Positions 35,840-47,792 of a DNA stretch of 64,000 nt are shown in pieces; the stretch's first letter is position 1; the number at the start of each line of letters is the position of its first letter. The stretch covers positions 3,250,763 to 3,314,762 of the forward strand of contig NZ_UIGI01000001.1 in the NCBI RefSeq assembly GCF_900446255.1, given 5' to 3'. Origin of the DNA: Buttiauxella agrestis (GTDB taxonomy: Bacteria > Pseudomonadota > Gammaproteobacteria > Enterobacterales > Enterobacteriaceae). The position numbers were made by a program, and so were the translations under genes. Below the pieces are notes generated by a model. It made no database searches, had not been told where the DNA came from, and was given only the letters and a program-made list of their open reading frames with translations.

Positions 35840-37720
35840 TTACCGGATCAATAGTTCAGCTTTTGGAAGAATTTGTGCGCCAGATCGCGCGGTGAGATCA
35901 TAATTGTAAATATCTGTACGGTACTGGGTGCGCCCATCTTCACCAACGAAAGCAGTCAGGTAGTAAAGGTTCACTGGGATGGTCTGACGAATGTTTACGT
36001 ATTTCGTACTGCCGTCTTTAAGCTGGCTCGAAATCCGCGCATCGTTCCAGCCCGCATCCTGTAACAGCATATTTGCCAGTTCAGAAGCTTTGTTTACCCT
36101 CACGCAGCCTGAGCTCAGCGCTCTTGCGTCTTTCTGGAACAAGTTGTGATTTGGTGTGTCATGCAAATAAATCGCATCAGAACTTGGCATATTAAATTTA
36201 TATCGGCCTAACGAGTTCTGCGTGCCCGGTTTTTGCTGGAAGCGGAAAGGCAAATTGCTGGCCGTGATGGTTTCCCAGTCAACGCGCCACGGGTCGATAG
36301 ATTCGGCATTGTTACTCCAGCCACGCAGTACGCTATAGCCGTGTCTGTCGAGATAGCCCGGGTCCTGGCGCACTTTTGGCAGAATGTCATTCCGCGCAAG
36401 CGTTGGTGGCACGTTCCATGGCGGGTTAACCACCACATTATTGAGCGCACTGCTCATCATCGGAGTTTTACGATCGGGACGCCCAACAATCACACGCGAA
36501 GCCAATACTTCACTGCCGTTAAGGTAATAGCTAAGGGAATAGTTAGGAATGTTAACCATAATGCCGGTATCAAGTTTCTTCGGCAGCAAGCGCAAACGTT
36601 GAATATTTAACGCCACCAGCGATGCACGCTGCTGCGGTGTCACATTCAACCAGTCGCGTGTTAACGCACCAATCGCGCCATCAACACCCAGTCCCTGCCA
36701 TTTCTGAAAACGCTTCACCCCTTCAATCAACTCTTTGCTATAGGCACTGCGAACAGCAGGAGCTGATTTCTTTTTCTTCCCGGCGACAGCATCTGGAACC
36801 TGTTGCACGGTCTGGTCACTGTCTAGCTGAATCGCTGACGGGCTAACCGCCGCGGTGGTATCTCCTTTGCCTGAGCGCTCAGGCAGAGGAATAGATGGCT
36901 CGGCTTGCAACATACCGGTACGCGCGAGAATTTCACGCAGGGCTGGCACGTCATTGCTCCACTGGCCAGGGCGCAGTGTTTCGCTCCCGGTCAATTGAGG
37001 CCACGGGCGCGAATCGCTCAGCAAGTGCACCAGCGATTGATGTAATTTGGCATATTGAGGATGCTGAGGCGCTAAAGTCTCAATAAAACTCACCAGCGTT
37101 CCTTGATCGACGGCCACCTGCCACTGGTTAATTACGGAAATTGGCGGGGTCTGCATCTTGTACGGCTTGGTGCTGTAAAGCCAGCGGTTGCCTTCGGTCG
37201 GAATACCGTACACAAATTGTAGATAGCCCATCATCGCATCAGATAACACGATGTCGCGGCTCATACCGGTAACAGAGGGGTCGGTTAGCAGCTCAACCCA
37301 GGTCGTAAATTGAGGCTGAATACCGGCTATGGCCAGTTCCGCGAGCTGTTGCTGGAAGGCCTTAACTGCATCGCGATTTTCCCACATCGGCTTCATTTCA
37401 CGCGCGGCATAGAAGGCTGATAGTGCATTCAGATAAACCGGTGTGTAGCCCGCAGGCAGATGCGCGACGAGCTGAGAGCGGCTTTGCGCGGCTGACATAC
37501 CGGTAGAATTAAGCGGGAGCACGCCCACCATCGTGGCGGTAGCGGTTGATTGTGGTAATGGCTGGTCAGGTGAGCTGGCTGGTTCAATGCTCACAGCAGA
37601 GCTGTCAGATGGAACTACCGCTGGCTCATCGGCCTGCGCCATAAACAGTGGAGCGAAACTGAGTGCCAGCCCGTAACCGAGCGCTGACAGTCGAAAACCG
37701 TGCGTTTTTTTTAGCAACAT
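35840..37720 (-). CDS. ldtD: L,D-transpeptidase LdtD (YcbB)
   Basis: Periplasmic enzyme making 3-3 (mDAP-mDAP) cross-links in peptidoglycan; in E. coli it permits beta-lactam bypass and helps under envelope stress. The 626-residue precursor (E. coli 615) has a signal peptide of about 30 residues ending AQA. A peptidoglycan-binding domain is visible ([15 protein letters not shown], about 345-360), then a YkuD catalytic domain with the active-site Cys539 in SSGCVRV and the upstream His in YLHDTPN. The extra residues are mainly in the Ser/Pro-rich segment after the signal peptide. mepK lies downstream. Confidence 0.96.
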   Translation of the reverse strand: MLLKKTHGFRLSALGYGLALSFAPLFMAQADEPAVVPSDSSAVSIEPASSPDQPLPQSTATATMVGVLPLNSTGMSAAQSRSQLVAHLPAGYTPVYLNALSAFYAAREMKPMWENRDAVKAFQQQLAELAIAGIQPQFTTWVELLTDPSVTGMSRDIVLSDAMMGYLQFVYGIPTEGNRWLYSTKPYKMQTPPISVINQWQVAVDQGTLVSFIETLAPQHPQYAKLHQSLVHLLSDSRPWPQLTGSETLRPGQWSNDVPALREILARTGMLQAEPSIPLPERSGKGDTTAAVSPSAIQLDSDQTVQQVPDAVAGKKKKSAPAVRSAYSKELIEGVKRFQKWQGLGVDGAIGALTRDWLNVTPQQRASLVALNIQRLRLLPKKLDTGIMVNIPNYSLSYYLNGSEVLASRVIVGRPDRKTPMMSSALNNVVVNPPWNVPPTLARNDILPKVRQDPGYLDRHGYSVLRGWSNNAESIDPWRVDWETITASNLPFRFQQKPGTQNSLGRYKFNMPSSDAIYLHDTPNHNLFQKDARALSSGCVRVNKASELANMLLQDAGWNDARISSQLKDGSTKYVNIRQTIPVNLYYLTAFVGEDGRTQYRTDIYNYDLTARSGAQILPKAELLIR

Positions 37721-37752
37721 CCTTTGCCCCCTGTTTATACACGTTACATTCC

Positions 37753-37771
37753 CCCAGCTTTTAGCGCTGGG
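37753..37771 (-). promoter_or_regulatory. hairpin in ldtD leader
   Basis: CCCAGC (37753-37758), 7-nt loop, GCTGGG (37766-37771), about 35 nt upstream of the ldtD start. It has no T-run after it on the minus strand. Role unknown. Confidence 0.35.
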
Positions 37772-37849
37772 TTTTAATCTCAGTATATAAACAGCGAATA
37801 TTATTTGCCCGTATAAATGTAAATAAAATTAAAGATTAAGAACTATCGA

Positions 37850-37876
37850 GAAAAGAAAACGCGGGCCGTAGCCCGC
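37850..37876 (-). terminator. mukB intrinsic terminator
   Basis: GCGGGC (37861-37866), loop CGTA, GCCCGC (37871-37876); on the minus strand the stem is followed by GTTTTCTTTTCTCG. Confidence 0.88.
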
Positions 37877-37882
37877 GATTAT

Positions 37883-40800
37883 TTATGACGCATCTATTGT
37901 TCCGGCAACCGGTTCGGGAAGCGGCGGTGCAAAGCCTCGCAGCCCGACGACGTGTACGTGTTCATGGTTCTGAACAACCTTACGTACCAGCTTATAAGTG
38001 GTGCCTTTTTCCGGGCTGATGTTCTCTGGCGCCGCAATGATCAGTTGCATTTCAAGTCGTTCGCACAGCTCGAATAGCGTCGCAATGGACTTGGCATCCA
38101 GTCGTGCCGCTTCATCAAGGAACAGCAAACGGCATGGAGAAATGTCTTTTCCGCGTAGGCGGCGCGACTCTTCTTCCCAGCTTTGAACGACCATAACCAG
38201 AATTGACATCCCGGTACCGATAGCTTCCCCGGTGGATAACGCACCACTTTCTGCGCGCAACCAGCCATCTGAACCACGGTTAACTTCAACTTCCATTTCA
38301 AGATAGTTGCGATAATCCAGCAGTTCTTCACCAATGGTCTGCGGCGTGCGCTGGCCCATATCGATTTGCGGATTCAGGCGTTGGTACAGTTTCGCTAATG
38401 CTTCTGAGAAGCTCAGGCGGTTGCTGTTAAACAAATCCTGATGCTGTTCATGCTGTTCTGAAAGCACATCCAGCAACATCGCATGGGTTTCACGTACGTT
38501 CACATTCAGGCGAACGCTGTTTACCTGACCGAAGGAAACACTTTGCAGACCCTGATTGAGCATCCGAATACGGTTCTGCTCACGTTGAATCGTTTTGCGA
38601 ATGATATTCGCCACGCTGCGGGAACTGATTGCCAGTTTCTGTTCACGTGAAGTCAGCTCTTCAGTCAGACGGCTCAGTTCAATCTCCATCTGCTCGATGG
38701 CTTCAACCGGGTCGTCAGTACGGATGATATCCTGGCGGATACGCTCGCGAAGATGCTGGTAGACGGCCACAAAGAACTGAATTTTACGTTCAGGCCGTTT
38801 AGGATCTTCAGACATACGCAGGACATCACGCAGATGTTCGTTATCTGCCACTGCCAGTCGCAAAGCACCCAATGCTTTATCCGAAATAGAACGCAGCTCG
38901 TCGCCGGTCACATACGCCAGTTCGCGGCGATGCAGACGACGCTCAACCCCGTTCTCTTTCACCATACGCATGACGGCACACCAACCCGCTTTCGCTGTCA
39001 CAACCTGTTCGCGCATTTCAAAATAGCTGCGCTCCAGTTGCTTCAGTTTACGCGTCAGGTTGCTCATTTCCGCTTCACACATCGTCAGCGCTTTTTCAAG
39101 CTGGTTGCGGCGAGAGCGGTTGTTACTTAACGCAGTATGCAGTTCGTCGCGACGTGCACGTGCGCGCTCTTCCGCACCGAGATCGGCACGAACACCGATA
39201 TCCTGTAACTCTTTATGAAGGTCGGTCAGCAGCTCTTTTTTGGTGTCAAAGGAGCTTTTCAGCGACGCCATTAGCTGGCTGAACTGACTCAATTGCTGGG
39301 CATGGCTACGCAGCGCTTCACGTGAACGAGTACGTTCTGCTTCGGCCTGCTCAAGACGGTTACGCAATTTTTCATTTAAATCGCTGTTGCCATCAAGCAT
39401 AGCGGCTGAATCTGAGTAGCTAAAGTGTGCGCGACGCTGCACAACTTCAGTCAACGCAAACGCCTGCTGACGTGCGTCACGCTGCACTTGCTGCGCGTAT
39501 TGATAATCTTCTTTTAACTGCTCGAACTGCTCCGGATCGCTTTGCAGCACCGAGGCTACAGCTTCGAGTTTCGCCAGCGGATTACCAAACTGATGAAGGA
39601 AACGAGCCGCTTCTTCCGCTTCGTCAAGACGCTCACGGATTTCATCACAACGGTCAGCCAGTGTTTCATCATTCAATAAACTAATACGCGGCAACAGGCG
39701 GTTGAGTTGATCAACGCCTTCTTTTGCCTGGTCATATTGCTGGCGCTGTTGCTGATTGTCGTTTTCATGGCTGTTGATAGCACGTTCAACTTCGCCACGA
39801 CGGGTGTTTAGCTGACGGATTTCCGCTTCCGGGTCATCGTCAAATGCCACGCCCAAATGCTGGCCGATGAAGCGGCTGAATGACTGGTGCAAACGCTGAG
39901 ATTTCTGAACATCAAATGACAACGTTGCGAAACGTTCCGCCAGAGTTTCACGTTCTGCATGCAGTTTTTCGAGACGATTTTCACGGGCCGCGCGACCAAA
40001 CAGTGGCAACTGAGGCAAACGCGAATAGCGCCACTGGCGTTCGGCGGTTTTGACCAGAACAGCGGCATTCAGCTCTTCAACGGTGAAAACGCTGTCATCG
40101 AAGGAAGCCGGGTCCCCTTCAATTAAGTACAAGTCTTCCGGGCAATCTTCGAGGTTATCGAGTTGATCGCGCACTAACGATAAATCTGGCACCACAATGG
40201 CGTGACGCGATGGGCCATACAACGCAGAGAAGTACGGTGCGTCGTCGAGGCTGATATCGTCATAAATTTCTGACAGCAGCACACCGCCAAACCGTTCAGC
40301 CAGTGCATTTAAACGTGAGTCTTCAGCACCACCTGGTTGGCTCAGACGTTCGATTTCTTCATCGATGGCACGTTTACGGGAACCGACTTCATCACGTTCA
40401 ACCGTGACTTCACGCTCGCGCTCAAGCAGTTGCTGCATGTATTCAGTAACTTGCTGGCTGCTCTCGAACTGCTCATGGCTTTGCTCACAAAGCTGAGTCA
40501 GGCTGGTTTGCGCTGCCAGCCAAATCGGTGCGCGCTGTTGCAGGCGTTTAATACGCGCCTGGATTTGCTCTTGTTCCTGACGCAAGTTGGCACGCTGATC
40601 GCTGGCATCAGAAACGCGTTGCTGCAAGGTTTCGATGCGCTCAGAAAGCTCGTCGTGCAACACTTCCAGATCTTCAGGATCGAAGTGTTTACCCTGACGT
40701 TTGCAAAACTCAGCAAACATGCGTTCAGCTTCTTGCTGCTCGCGTAGGCGCTGTTCGAGTTCGTTAAGACGAGCACGCAACGGCTGAACTTGTTCCATCA

Positions 40801-42331
40801 GGTGGCGCTGATTATTGCTGTCACGCAGTAGTTCACGCGCAACGTTCCAGGCATCACTACGACTCACCGGGCCATTAATGGCCGTCACCAGCTGATAAGC
40901 ATGCTCAAACTGGCTGTGCGCCGTTTGCGCCACACTCATTTTCTGCTCAAGATTAAGCAGGTTTTCGGTGCTTTCCTGCTCTTTAGCCTGGAAGGTTTCC
41001 AGCCATTCTTCCGCACTTTCAGCGGTTAAATCTGGCAGATGGCACAATGAACGCGCACGCTCGAGCGCCTGCAACGCTTGTTGGTACTGAATCGCGCGAG
41101 TTTGCTGCACATCAAGCGCTTGCTGGTAGTCGGCAAGCTGATTTTTCAGCTCATCCACTTCCAGCTCTGCGGCTTCGGCGCGGGCTTCGTTTTCTTCTTG
41201 TTGCTCAGAGGCTTCAGCAACAATTTCATTTTGTTCTTCGAGGCGCATTTGCAGTTCATCGAGGTCAGCTTCATAGCGCTCGATTTTTTCCTGCTGGCGG
41301 ATCGCCGTTTGCACCAGGTTCAGGTGGTCACTGGCTGCCTGGTAATCTGTTTCCAGATCCCCTTCCGCACCGCTGTGTTCTCCAAGCTCACGCGCCATTT
41401 CGACATGTTTGTATTGTTCCGCAGCCAGTTGCTTACGGCTGGTCAACAATTCACGGCGGAATTCGAGCGCTTTATCCAGATGAATGCGGCGTTCGTTGGC
41501 ATGACGCATGTAGTCTGCGGCCACGTAATTGGTGGCTTCAGAAATCAAATGCTTAAACAAGTCGCGGTCTGATTGAGTGACGCGAATGGCTTCGAGCGTC
41601 ATGCGGTTTTCACGCAAAGCCGCTTCCATATCCTGGAAGGCTTTACGCACGCCGCCGTTTTCCGGCAACAAGTAGTCGCGCAGTGAACGAGTGATCGCGC
41701 TGGAAATCCCGCCGTAGAGCGAGGCTTCAATCAGACGGTAGTACTTGCTACGATCTGACGCACTGCGCAAACGACGCGCCACAATGCCCAAATCAAACAT
41801 CAGCGAGTGGTAGTCGGTAATCGAGTTGAACTGTTTAAACTGAACGCCGTCGATGGCCTCCACTTTATCTTTCAACTCTTGCAGGCTCAGTACGCGCGCC
41901 TGGCGTTCGTTGAGCGCTTCCGTCAGCAATTGTGTTGGCTGAATAGAAGTCGGCAAGCCCTGAATCGCAAACGGTTTGATGTCGACTTTGCGGTCGCGGC
42001 CTGCAACTTGTTGCAGACGCACACCGACCACGACACGTTGATGGCGGGAGTTGACCACGTCCAACAAGGAATAACAGACACCGGCTTTTAATTTACCGTG
42101 CAGACCTTTATCGCGTGAGCCAGATGTGGCCCCTGCTTCGGTGGTATTACGGAAATGCAGCAGTGTTAAATCGGGGATTAACGCGGTGACAAACGCCGCC
42201 ATTGTGGTGGATTTACCGGCACCGTTACCGCCTGAAAGCGTAGTAACCAGTTCATCTAAATCAAAAGTACGCGCGAAGAAACCGTTCCAGTTTATCAGCG
42301 TTAGTGAGCGAAACTTTCCGCGTTCAATCAT
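37883..42331 (-). CDS. mukB: condensin MukB
   Basis: SMC-like ATPase of the MukBEF condensin, which compacts and segregates the chromosome. At 1482 residues it is near the E. coli length (1486). The N-terminal Walker A is [10 protein letters not shown] (33-42), the C-terminal signature LSTGEA is at 1365-1370 and Walker B LFLDEAA has D1406 and E1407. Between the heads lie long charged coiled-coil arms (about 310-650 and 870-1110) flanking a globular hinge (about 650-780). The start overlaps the mukE stop by 4 bp. MatP, also in this window, excludes MukBEF from the terminus region in E. coli. Confidence 0.98.
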   Translation of the reverse strand: MIERGKFRSLTLINWNGFFARTFDLDELVTTLSGGNGAGKSTTMAAFVTALIPDLTLLHFRNTTEAGATSGSRDKGLHGKLKAGVCYSLLDVVNSRHQRVVVGVRLQQVAGRDRKVDIKPFAIQGLPTSIQPTQLLTEALNERQARVLSLQELKDKVEAIDGVQFKQFNSITDYHSLMFDLGIVARRLRSASDRSKYYRLIEASLYGGISSAITRSLRDYLLPENGGVRKAFQDMEAALRENRMTLEAIRVTQSDRDLFKHLISEATNYVAADYMRHANERRIHLDKALEFRRELLTSRKQLAAEQYKHVEMARELGEHSGAEGDLETDYQAASDHLNLVQTAIRQQEKIERYEADLDELQMRLEEQNEIVAEASEQQEENEARAEAAELEVDELKNQLADYQQALDVQQTRAIQYQQALQALERARSLCHLPDLTAESAEEWLETFQAKEQESTENLLNLEQKMSVAQTAHSQFEHAYQLVTAINGPVSRSDAWNVARELLRDSNNQRHLMEQVQPLRARLNELEQRLREQQEAERMFAEFCKRQGKHFDPEDLEVLHDELSERIETLQQRVSDASDQRANLRQEQEQIQARIKRLQQRAPIWLAAQTSLTQLCEQSHEQFESSQQVTEYMQQLLEREREVTVERDEVGSRKRAIDEEIERLSQPGGAEDSRLNALAERFGGVLLSEIYDDISLDDAPYFSALYGPSRHAIVVPDLSLVRDQLDNLEDCPEDLYLIEGDPASFDDSVFTVEELNAAVLVKTAERQWRYSRLPQLPLFGRAARENRLEKLHAERETLAERFATLSFDVQKSQRLHQSFSRFIGQHLGVAFDDDPEAEIRQLNTRRGEVERAINSHENDNQQQRQQYDQAKEGVDQLNRLLPRISLLNDETLADRCDEIRERLDEAEEAARFLHQFGNPLAKLEAVASVLQSDPEQFEQLKEDYQYAQQVQRDARQQAFALTEVVQRRAHFSYSDSAAMLDGNSDLNEKLRNRLEQAEAERTRSREALRSHAQQLSQFSQLMASLKSSFDTKKELLTDLHKELQDIGVRADLGAEERARARRDELHTALSNNRSRRNQLEKALTMCEAEMSNLTRKLKQLERSYFEMREQVVTAKAGWCAVMRMVKENGVERRLHRRELAYVTGDELRSISDKALGALRLAVADNEHLRDVLRMSEDPKRPERKIQFFVAVYQHLRERIRQDIIRTDDPVEAIEQMEIELSRLTEELTSREQKLAISSRSVANIIRKTIQREQNRIRMLNQGLQSVSFGQVNSVRLNVNVRETHAMLLDVLSEQHEQHQDLFNSNRLSFSEALAKLYQRLNPQIDMGQRTPQTIGEELLDYRNYLEMEVEVNRGSDGWLRAESGALSTGEAIGTGMSILVMVVQSWEEESRRLRGKDISPCRLLFLDEAARLDAKSIATLFELCERLEMQLIIAAPENISPEKGTTYKLVRKVVQNHEHVHVVGLRGFAPPLPEPVAGTIDAS

Positions 42332-43044
42332 TCCTGTTCATCCTCCGCGTTGTCCTGAACAATTTGCGACTCTTCTGTTTCATCATTGAGTTGCAAACGA
42401 GTTTCTACCGGCATCGCCTCTCCATCACGGATCATGCGTAACTGCGCTTCACGCGCATCGTCACCGGCGCGCACATCGGCGCCAAAGCGGAATACGGATT
42501 CGGTAATACGGAATTTGCTGCTGTCATGCCCCATAAACCAGATCATGCCGAGACGGCGAAGACGGGTTAGCGAGGCACGTACTTTTTCTTGCAGCTTCTG
42601 GCGGTCCAGATCGGAGCCAGTAGAACGGTTATTCACAAGCTTGAGCAGCTTACTTTCATCCGCCAGCGTCAATAACTCGTCGTAAAGTTCAGCCTGAGTA
42701 AAGATACCTTCGTTAGCCAGGCGTTCCGGGCTGAGATACAGGTAACAAAGGATTTTCCCGACCATCATATCCAGCTCGGATAATACAGAGCGCGGAATCA
42801 GCGTGGTGGAGCGCGGACGCAAATAGAAGAAACCTTCCGGCGCGCGAATCAACTCCACATTATAGCGGGTGTAAAACTCTTCCAGTTCATCCTGGAAGTC
42901 CATCAAATAGGCATGATTATCCAGTTCATCAAGCCCAACGTGCCTTCCGGAGCGTAATTGGCTATCGAGTGCTGGAAATAACGGATTGGCCAACGCCTGT
43001 GCCAGTTTTACTGGCATCACTTTTTCAATATTTGTTGATGACAT
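42328..43044 (-). CDS. mukE: MukE condensin subunit
   Basis: Winged-helix (KITE-type) accessory subunit that joins MukF to MukB. The ATG at 43044 ([20 protein letters not shown]) gives 238 residues, close to the 234 of E. coli; a frame 26 residues longer is open but overlaps mukF deeply and lacks conservation. The core ([20 protein letters not shown] and [20 protein letters not shown]) is highly conserved and the acidic tail is variable. It overlaps mukF by 20 bp and mukB by 4 bp. Confidence 0.96.
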   Translation of the reverse strand: MSSTNIEKVMPVKLAQALANPLFPALDSQLRSGRHVGLDELDNHAYLMDFQDELEEFYTRYNVELIRAPEGFFYLRPRSTTLIPRSVLSELDMMVGKILCYLYLSPERLANEGIFTQAELYDELLTLADESKLLKLVNNRSTGSDLDRQKLQEKVRASLTRLRRLGMIWFMGHDSSKFRITESVFRFGADVRAGDDAREAQLRMIRDGEAMPVETRLQLNDETEESQIVQDNAEDEQE

Positions 43045-44347
43045 GCGCCTGTACCTTGGCTCCGTAATCGTTAATTGCCTGCCACTGTGGCGGCAAGCCA
43101 GTAAAGTCTGCTTCAGCCACACCCAGACGGACAGCCTGGTCGACTACGATTCTCGCCACATCGAAATGGCGGGCGCGTGGGTATTGCGCCAGATAGTCCC
43201 GCATTACCACACCTAAATCCAGCGGCACTTGTCTGGTTTTATAGACCTGAAGTGCAGCTTCAATCATGGCAGCAAGCTGTTCGCGGATTTCATTAAACTC
43301 TTCGAATTCCAGGTCGCTTGGCAGCTCGCCCATGACTTCATCGTCACGCAGCGTCATTTCTTCATCACGCATATCCAGCAGACGATCGGCGTTGGCGTAG
43401 GTCAGTGCCCAAGGGGCATCGAAATAGTTTTGTACCGAAACGCGCAGACGCTGCGCAAAAACACGGTTTTTATCCATGTCGATAGCGGTACGAATGAATT
43501 TATGAACGTGACGGTCATAGCCGATCCACAGGTCAATGGCCTGTTGGCCCCAGCTAACGATGCGATCAAGTTTGCTTTGCAGATCAAACACCAGGCGGTC
43601 AACAAAATGCAGATCATCACGCCCCAGAATCGCATCCTGGATGCGTAATAGATTTGCCTGAAGCTTGTCACCTGCGGCTTCAAGGGTGTCCTGCAACTCA
43701 CGCAACGTACCGGAGGTTTCGGATAACAACATTTCGCAGCTGGAAATGGCCGCGCGCCAGTCTTTGTTCAGCAGTTGCGCGATATCATCTTTAACCTGTT
43801 GTTGGTGCTCATCCATGATGCGCTGGGTGAGATCGATGCTGTCAAAAATCTCGGCGACCGAGTATTTCAGTGGTGCAAAAACATTGCGATGCCAGTGGAA
43901 TTCGTCACCACCTTCATCCGCTGAATCTGCCGCGCGCTTCAATTCGCCACCGACAATCGACAGCTGCATGGATAAACGCAAGGTCGAAAACTCGCGCTGG
44001 CGAATGTAGTAATCAGTAATACCAATACCGAGCGGCGTCAGGCGATAAATCGCGTTACCTTCATTGATTTCGCTGACAAAACGGTTGATTAAACGCTGGC
44101 GCACCATGTCATTGATGGCGTTATTGGCGCGAACGTTAATGGTTTCGCTGGTTTGGTCGAACCCTTCACTGACGTGACGGAAAGCGTCAATCAGTTCGCC
44201 TTCACTCATCTCACCGTCCAGGCGCTCACCGTTTAGGGTGGCGATAGCCAACAGGAACGTCAGGCGCTCTGTGGGAAGTGAAATCGAGTAGTCATTTTTC
44301 CTGGCCCAGGCAACCAGCTCCGGCACTGTCTGGGAAACATCACTCAT
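43025..44347 (-). CDS. mukF: MukF kleisin subunit
   Basis: Kleisin that bridges the MukB heads and dimerises through its N-terminal winged-helix domain. The ATG at 44347 ([19 protein letters not shown]) gives 440 residues, the E. coli length; an upstream in-frame ATG would add 6. Conserved segments include [20 protein letters not shown] and the calcium-binding acidic region [18 protein letters not shown]. It overlaps cmoM by 8 bp and mukE by 20 bp, so all four genes form one tightly coupled unit. Confidence 0.97.
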   Translation of the reverse strand: MSDVSQTVPELVAWARKNDYSISLPTERLTFLLAIATLNGERLDGEMSEGELIDAFRHVSEGFDQTSETINVRANNAINDMVRQRLINRFVSEINEGNAIYRLTPLGIGITDYYIRQREFSTLRLSMQLSIVGGELKRAADSADEGGDEFHWHRNVFAPLKYSVAEIFDSIDLTQRIMDEHQQQVKDDIAQLLNKDWRAAISSCEMLLSETSGTLRELQDTLEAAGDKLQANLLRIQDAILGRDDLHFVDRLVFDLQSKLDRIVSWGQQAIDLWIGYDRHVHKFIRTAIDMDKNRVFAQRLRVSVQNYFDAPWALTYANADRLLDMRDEEMTLRDDEVMGELPSDLEFEEFNEIREQLAAMIEAALQVYKTRQVPLDLGVVMRDYLAQYPRARHFDVARIVVDQAVRLGVAEADFTGLPPQWQAINDYGAKVQAHVINKY

Positions 44348-45128
44348 AATTTTTCCTTGGCTCAAGCGGCTTGATAGCTGTCACGTGGATATAGCGGCCG
44401 AGACTCACAAAAGGTTCCTGGCGGCAATAACGCGTTTCCAGTTCAAGCAAATTCTCAAAACCATCGCGTTGTTTGTGCTTATCGCGCAAGTAATCGTGGA
44501 ACACTCGCACACCGGTTTTCCCGGTTATCTGCCAGCCAATTTGCTCCAGCCAGTGGTACACCTGTTCTGGCTGTAGCGGATTGTCAGGCGACAGAGTCTT
44601 CCGCTTATTCTTTTTCATGCCCTGGAGAACATATTCGAAGTTACCGACAAACATATTTCTCATCAGTAAGCCGTTAGCATTGTAGAACATCAGGGATAAA
44701 GCACCGCCGGGTGCAAGGCTTTCCCACAATGTTTTCAGTACGGCCTGAGGATCTACGACCCATTCCAGCACAGCGTGAAACAATATCAGATCAACCGGCT
44801 TTTCCAAATGTTGACCAATATCCTGGGCGGAGGAATGTACGAAATGCATGTTCTCGCTCACACCTTTCTCACAGGCTTGTGCCTGAGCGCGAGAAATCAT
44901 CTCAGCGGAAACGTCGCAGAGCAGAACTTCATGACCCCGCTGCGCAAGACCACAGGCAGTTTGTCCTTCGCCGCCGCCCGCATCCAGAACCCGTAATTTC
45001 TCAGGCATGGTGGACAGCAAAGCATCAAGATCTTGCCATAAGATAGCCTGGCGAAGTTGTCCTTTGGTTGTACCGTATATGTTGCGTGAGAACTTCTCAG
45101 CAATGTCGTCAAAATTGCGGTCACGCAC
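44340..45128 (-). CDS. cmoM: tRNA mcmo5U34 methyltransferase CmoM
   Basis: SAM-dependent methyltransferase (formerly SmtA) that converts cmo5U to its methyl ester at the tRNA wobble position. The 262 residues form a class I Rossmann methyltransferase with motif [17 protein letters not shown] (about 47-62), acidic motif DVSAEM and post-motif LFHAVLEWV. The length matches E. coli (261). It is the first gene of the cmoM-mukFEB operon and divergent from elyC. Confidence 0.95.
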   Translation of the reverse strand: MRDRNFDDIAEKFSRNIYGTTKGQLRQAILWQDLDALLSTMPEKLRVLDAGGGEGQTACGLAQRGHEVLLCDVSAEMISRAQAQACEKGVSENMHFVHSSAQDIGQHLEKPVDLILFHAVLEWVVDPQAVLKTLWESLAPGGALSLMFYNANGLLMRNMFVGNFEYVLQGMKKNKRKTLSPDNPLQPEQVYHWLEQIGWQITGKTGVRVFHDYLRDKHKQRDGFENLLELETRYCRQEPFVSLGRYIHVTAIKPLEPRKNYE

Positions 45129-45264
45129 GGGTACGGCTCCATGGGGGAAAAGGGATTATCCGAGATCGGTGGGTATTTTGGCACAGCTGCGCCAGGAATG
45201 AACCCGTCTGGTGTAAGATCACCTGCGTTTACCTGCTGTATGGCTAAAAAAGGACCCATAATTC

Positions 45265-46041
45265 ATGCTTTTTATCCTGAAAAAATTTATCGGGGGACTG
45301 CTTCTGCCCTTACCTTTTTTATTATTGATGATGGGCGTGGCACTTTGCTTGTTATGGTTCACCCGTTGGCAAAAAAGTGCAAAAGCGCTGTTAAGCGTGA
45401 GTTGGTTAGTTTTGCTGCTGATTAGCTTACAGCCCGTGGCCGACAAAATGCTCAAGCCTATCGAAAATGCCTACCCGACCTGGCGCGGAAGCGAGAAAGT
45501 GGATTACATCGTGATTTTAGGCGGTGGCTATACGTGGAACCCTGAATGGGCGCCGAGTTCCAATCTCATCAATAATAGTTTGCCACGCGTGACTGAAGGT
45601 ATTCGGTTATGGCAGGAAAACCCTGGTTCGAAGCTCATTTTTACCGGGGCAAGAGCGATGACAAATCCGGTCAGTACCGCTGAAGCCGGTGCCAGAGTAG
45701 CTGAGAGCCTGGGCGTTCCACGCTCCGAGATAATCACTCTGGACTCGCCAAAAGATACCGAAGAAGAAGCGGCTGCGGTGGAGAAAGCCATCGGGCAGCA
45801 ACCGTTCTTGCTGGTGACTTCCGCCTCTCACTTACCGAGGGCGATGGTTTTCTTCCACAATGCAGGTTTGCATCCCCTTCCGGCACCCGCGAACCAACTG
45901 GCGATTGAGTCTCCGTTAAATCCCTGGGAAAGAATCATCCCTTCTCCAGTGTGGTTAATGCACAGCGACCGGGCGGGTTATGAAACTCTGGGACGCATCT
46001 GGCAGTGGATGAAAGGATCCTCAGGAGATCCAGGGAAGTAA
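45265..46041 (+). CDS. elyC: envelope biogenesis factor ElyC
   Basis: Inner-membrane DUF218 protein needed for peptidoglycan synthesis at low temperature in E. coli, acting in undecaprenyl-phosphate lipid carrier metabolism. The 258 residues have two N-terminal membrane helices (about 8-32 and 38-60) followed by a periplasmic DUF218 domain (DYIVILGGGY, TGARAMTN, TSASHLPRAMVFF). The last 21 bp overlap the 3' end of ycbJ on the other strand. Confidence 0.94.
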   Translation: MLFILKKFIGGLLLPLPFLLLMMGVALCLLWFTRWQKSAKALLSVSWLVLLLISLQPVADKMLKPIENAYPTWRGSEKVDYIVILGGGYTWNPEWAPSSNLINNSLPRVTEGIRLWQENPGSKLIFTGARAMTNPVSTAEAGARVAESLGVPRSEIITLDSPKDTEEEAAAVEKAIGQQPFLLVTSASHLPRAMVFFHNAGLHPLPAPANQLAIESPLNPWERIIPSPVWLMHSDRAGYETLGRIWQWMKGSSGDPGK

Positions 46042-46914
46042 ATTTTTCGCAGCCACATCAAAGGCGGGTCGATTTAAGCGGCCCGTCTGTAGCAGTTGAT
46101 CGACGCCATCCCACAAAACATATAGCCAACGCCGCCACAAGAATGACTCAGACACTGGCGCGCGTTGCAAATAATGCCACAGCAAACTCTCGGACTGCCC
46201 TGCTTCATACAAGCGGAATATTTCATATTCCCGCGGCGCCCAAAGCGTCATGCCCGGATTTACCATTGCCAGTAACTGATCGCTACGTCCATCTTTTAGC
46301 ATGCTGCTGAGGGTAAAGTTGCCGTGTATCAACACGCAATTGTCGTTGAAATCTTCGAACAAACGCGGCAAGCATTCCCGTGTGCGGAACAGGATGCGCC
46401 GGTCCTGCATCGTCAGGCCATTATTCGGATATTGATTGATGGTTGCCCAAAGCGTTTCGACGCGCTGCCGGTACCATGAAGGCCAGATATTCTCTTGAGT
46501 GTTGTCGACATTCCCGACGCAGCCACGGCTGTCAACCCGGTGCCAGGCTAGCAGGCCTTCTACAATTTGATCTTTGAGATGCTCCCAACGATCTGGCGTG
46601 CGGGTGGGTGCTTCAACGGGTACGCCACGTAAACGCTCCATTAACAGCACATCCGGCCCAGGAGTGTCATCGTGAGTCACAACACCGTAAACCACAGGCA
46701 TACGCACTGTGCCGGATCGTGCAAGCATCGACATTTTCCAGGCTAACTGAGCAGCAATGCCTGGGGTGCTAAAACTTTTTGCCAGCAGAGACATCGCATT
46801 CCCGTCGCTGTCATATAGCGACCACAGGGCGGTGTTTGGCTGTTCATTGATGCACTCAATCCGGCTTAGTTTTTCACCCAGCAGATGACTCAATTCCTTG
46901 CGTAGCAACTCCAT
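46021..46914 (-). CDS. ycbJ: YcbJ, degenerate aminoglycoside-phosphotransferase-like protein
   Basis: A 297-residue protein of unknown function with an APH/choline-kinase-like fold. K46 (LLAKSF) is in the place of the ATP-binding lysine, but the catalytic loop that normally reads HGD is HGN (H197-G198-N199), and the metal-binding Asp position downstream reads AMVNPG. As I recall it, E. coli YcbJ also has HGN, so this is a family trait and not local decay. It has its own promoter region (46915-47004), is upstream of nothing on its strand, and overlaps elyC tail-to-tail by 21 bp. Confidence 0.88.
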   Translation of the reverse strand: MELLRKELSHLLGEKLSRIECINEQPNTALWSLYDSDGNAMSLLAKSFSTPGIAAQLAWKMSMLARSGTVRMPVVYGVVTHDDTPGPDVLLMERLRGVPVEAPTRTPDRWEHLKDQIVEGLLAWHRVDSRGCVGNVDNTQENIWPSWYRQRVETLWATINQYPNNGLTMQDRRILFRTRECLPRLFEDFNDNCVLIHGNFTLSSMLKDGRSDQLLAMVNPGMTLWAPREYEIFRLYEAGQSESLLWHYLQRAPVSESFLWRRWLYVLWDGVDQLLQTGRLNRPAFDVAAKNLLPWIS

Positions 46915-47004
46915 GACTCATTACCCCTTACAACACTGGTGTTTTTATAATGAGCTTGAGAACGCTGGATGTCATCCATTCAGATCAAATTGACTGACGA
47001 TAAT

Positions 47005-47033
47005 AAAAAACCGGCGCTGAGCGCCGGTTTTTT
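47005..47033 (-). terminator. terminator after kdsB
   Basis: AAAAAACCGGCGC (to 47017 region), loop TGA, GCGCCGGTTTTTT: a perfect stem with symmetric A/T flanks just beyond the kdsB stop. Confidence 0.92.
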
Positions 47034-47045
47034 AGAGAAGAAGAA

Positions 47046-47792
47046 TTATCGCATCGCCTGACGAACGCGTTCCAAATCTTCCGGCGTATCCACGCCAATG
47101 CTCGGGATTTCTTTAGCGACCGCGACATGGATTTTTTCACCATTCCACAAAACGCGTAACTGTTCGAGCATTTCGATTTGTTCGAGCTGGCTAGGTTCCC
47201 AGGTCACATAGCGGCGGATAAAACCGGCGCGGTAGCCGTAGATACCGATGTGGCGCAGCAGAGAATCACCAATCGTTTCACGCGACTGGGCAAAGCGATC
47301 TCTATCCCATGGAATGGTCGCACGGGAGAAATAAAGCGCATAACCCTGCGCATCCATCACGACTTTCACTGCATTGGGATTGAAAGCTTCTTCCGCAGAG
47401 TCGATTGGCACCGCGAGTGTCGCCATTCCCGCCTGACTATTTGCCAGATTGAGCGCGACCTGGCGAATGATAACCGGAGGGATCATCGGCTCATCGCCCT
47501 GCACATTCACAATCACGGTATCATCACTAAAATTATATTTTTCAATAACTTCAGCAAGACGCTCGGTGCCTGAATGGTGATCGGCGCGGGTCATACAAAC
47601 TTCGCCACCAGCTGCTTCAACCGCACGTGCAACATCTTCATGGTCGGTTGCAACGATGATGCGATCGGCACCCGATTCGCGGGCGCGCTCCAGAACATGC
47701 ACCACCATCGGTTTACCGTTGATGTCTTTCAGAGGTTTGCCCGGCAAACGTGTAGAAGCATAGCGAGCAGGAATAATTGCCACAAAACTCAT
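47046..47792 (-). CDS. kdsB: CMP-Kdo synthetase
   Basis: Activates Kdo with CTP to CMP-Kdo for lipopolysaccharide inner-core assembly. The 248 residues match E. coli length. The nucleotidyltransferase N-terminus [15 protein letters not shown] (about 7-21), the acidic segment [12 protein letters not shown] and the sugar site [14 protein letters not shown] are intact. The start overlaps ycaR by 4 bp, and a strong terminator follows, closing the msbA-lpxK-ycaQ-ycaR-kdsB envelope group. Confidence 0.97.
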   Translation of the reverse strand: MSFVAIIPARYASTRLPGKPLKDINGKPMVVHVLERARESGADRIIVATDHEDVARAVEAAGGEVCMTRADHHSGTERLAEVIEKYNFSDDTVIVNVQGDEPMIPPVIIRQVALNLANSQAGMATLAVPIDSAEEAFNPNAVKVVMDAQGYALYFSRATIPWDRDRFAQSRETIGDSLLRHIGIYGYRAGFIRRYVTWEPSQLEQIEMLEQLRVLWNGEKIHVAVAKEIPSIGVDTPEDLERVRQAMR

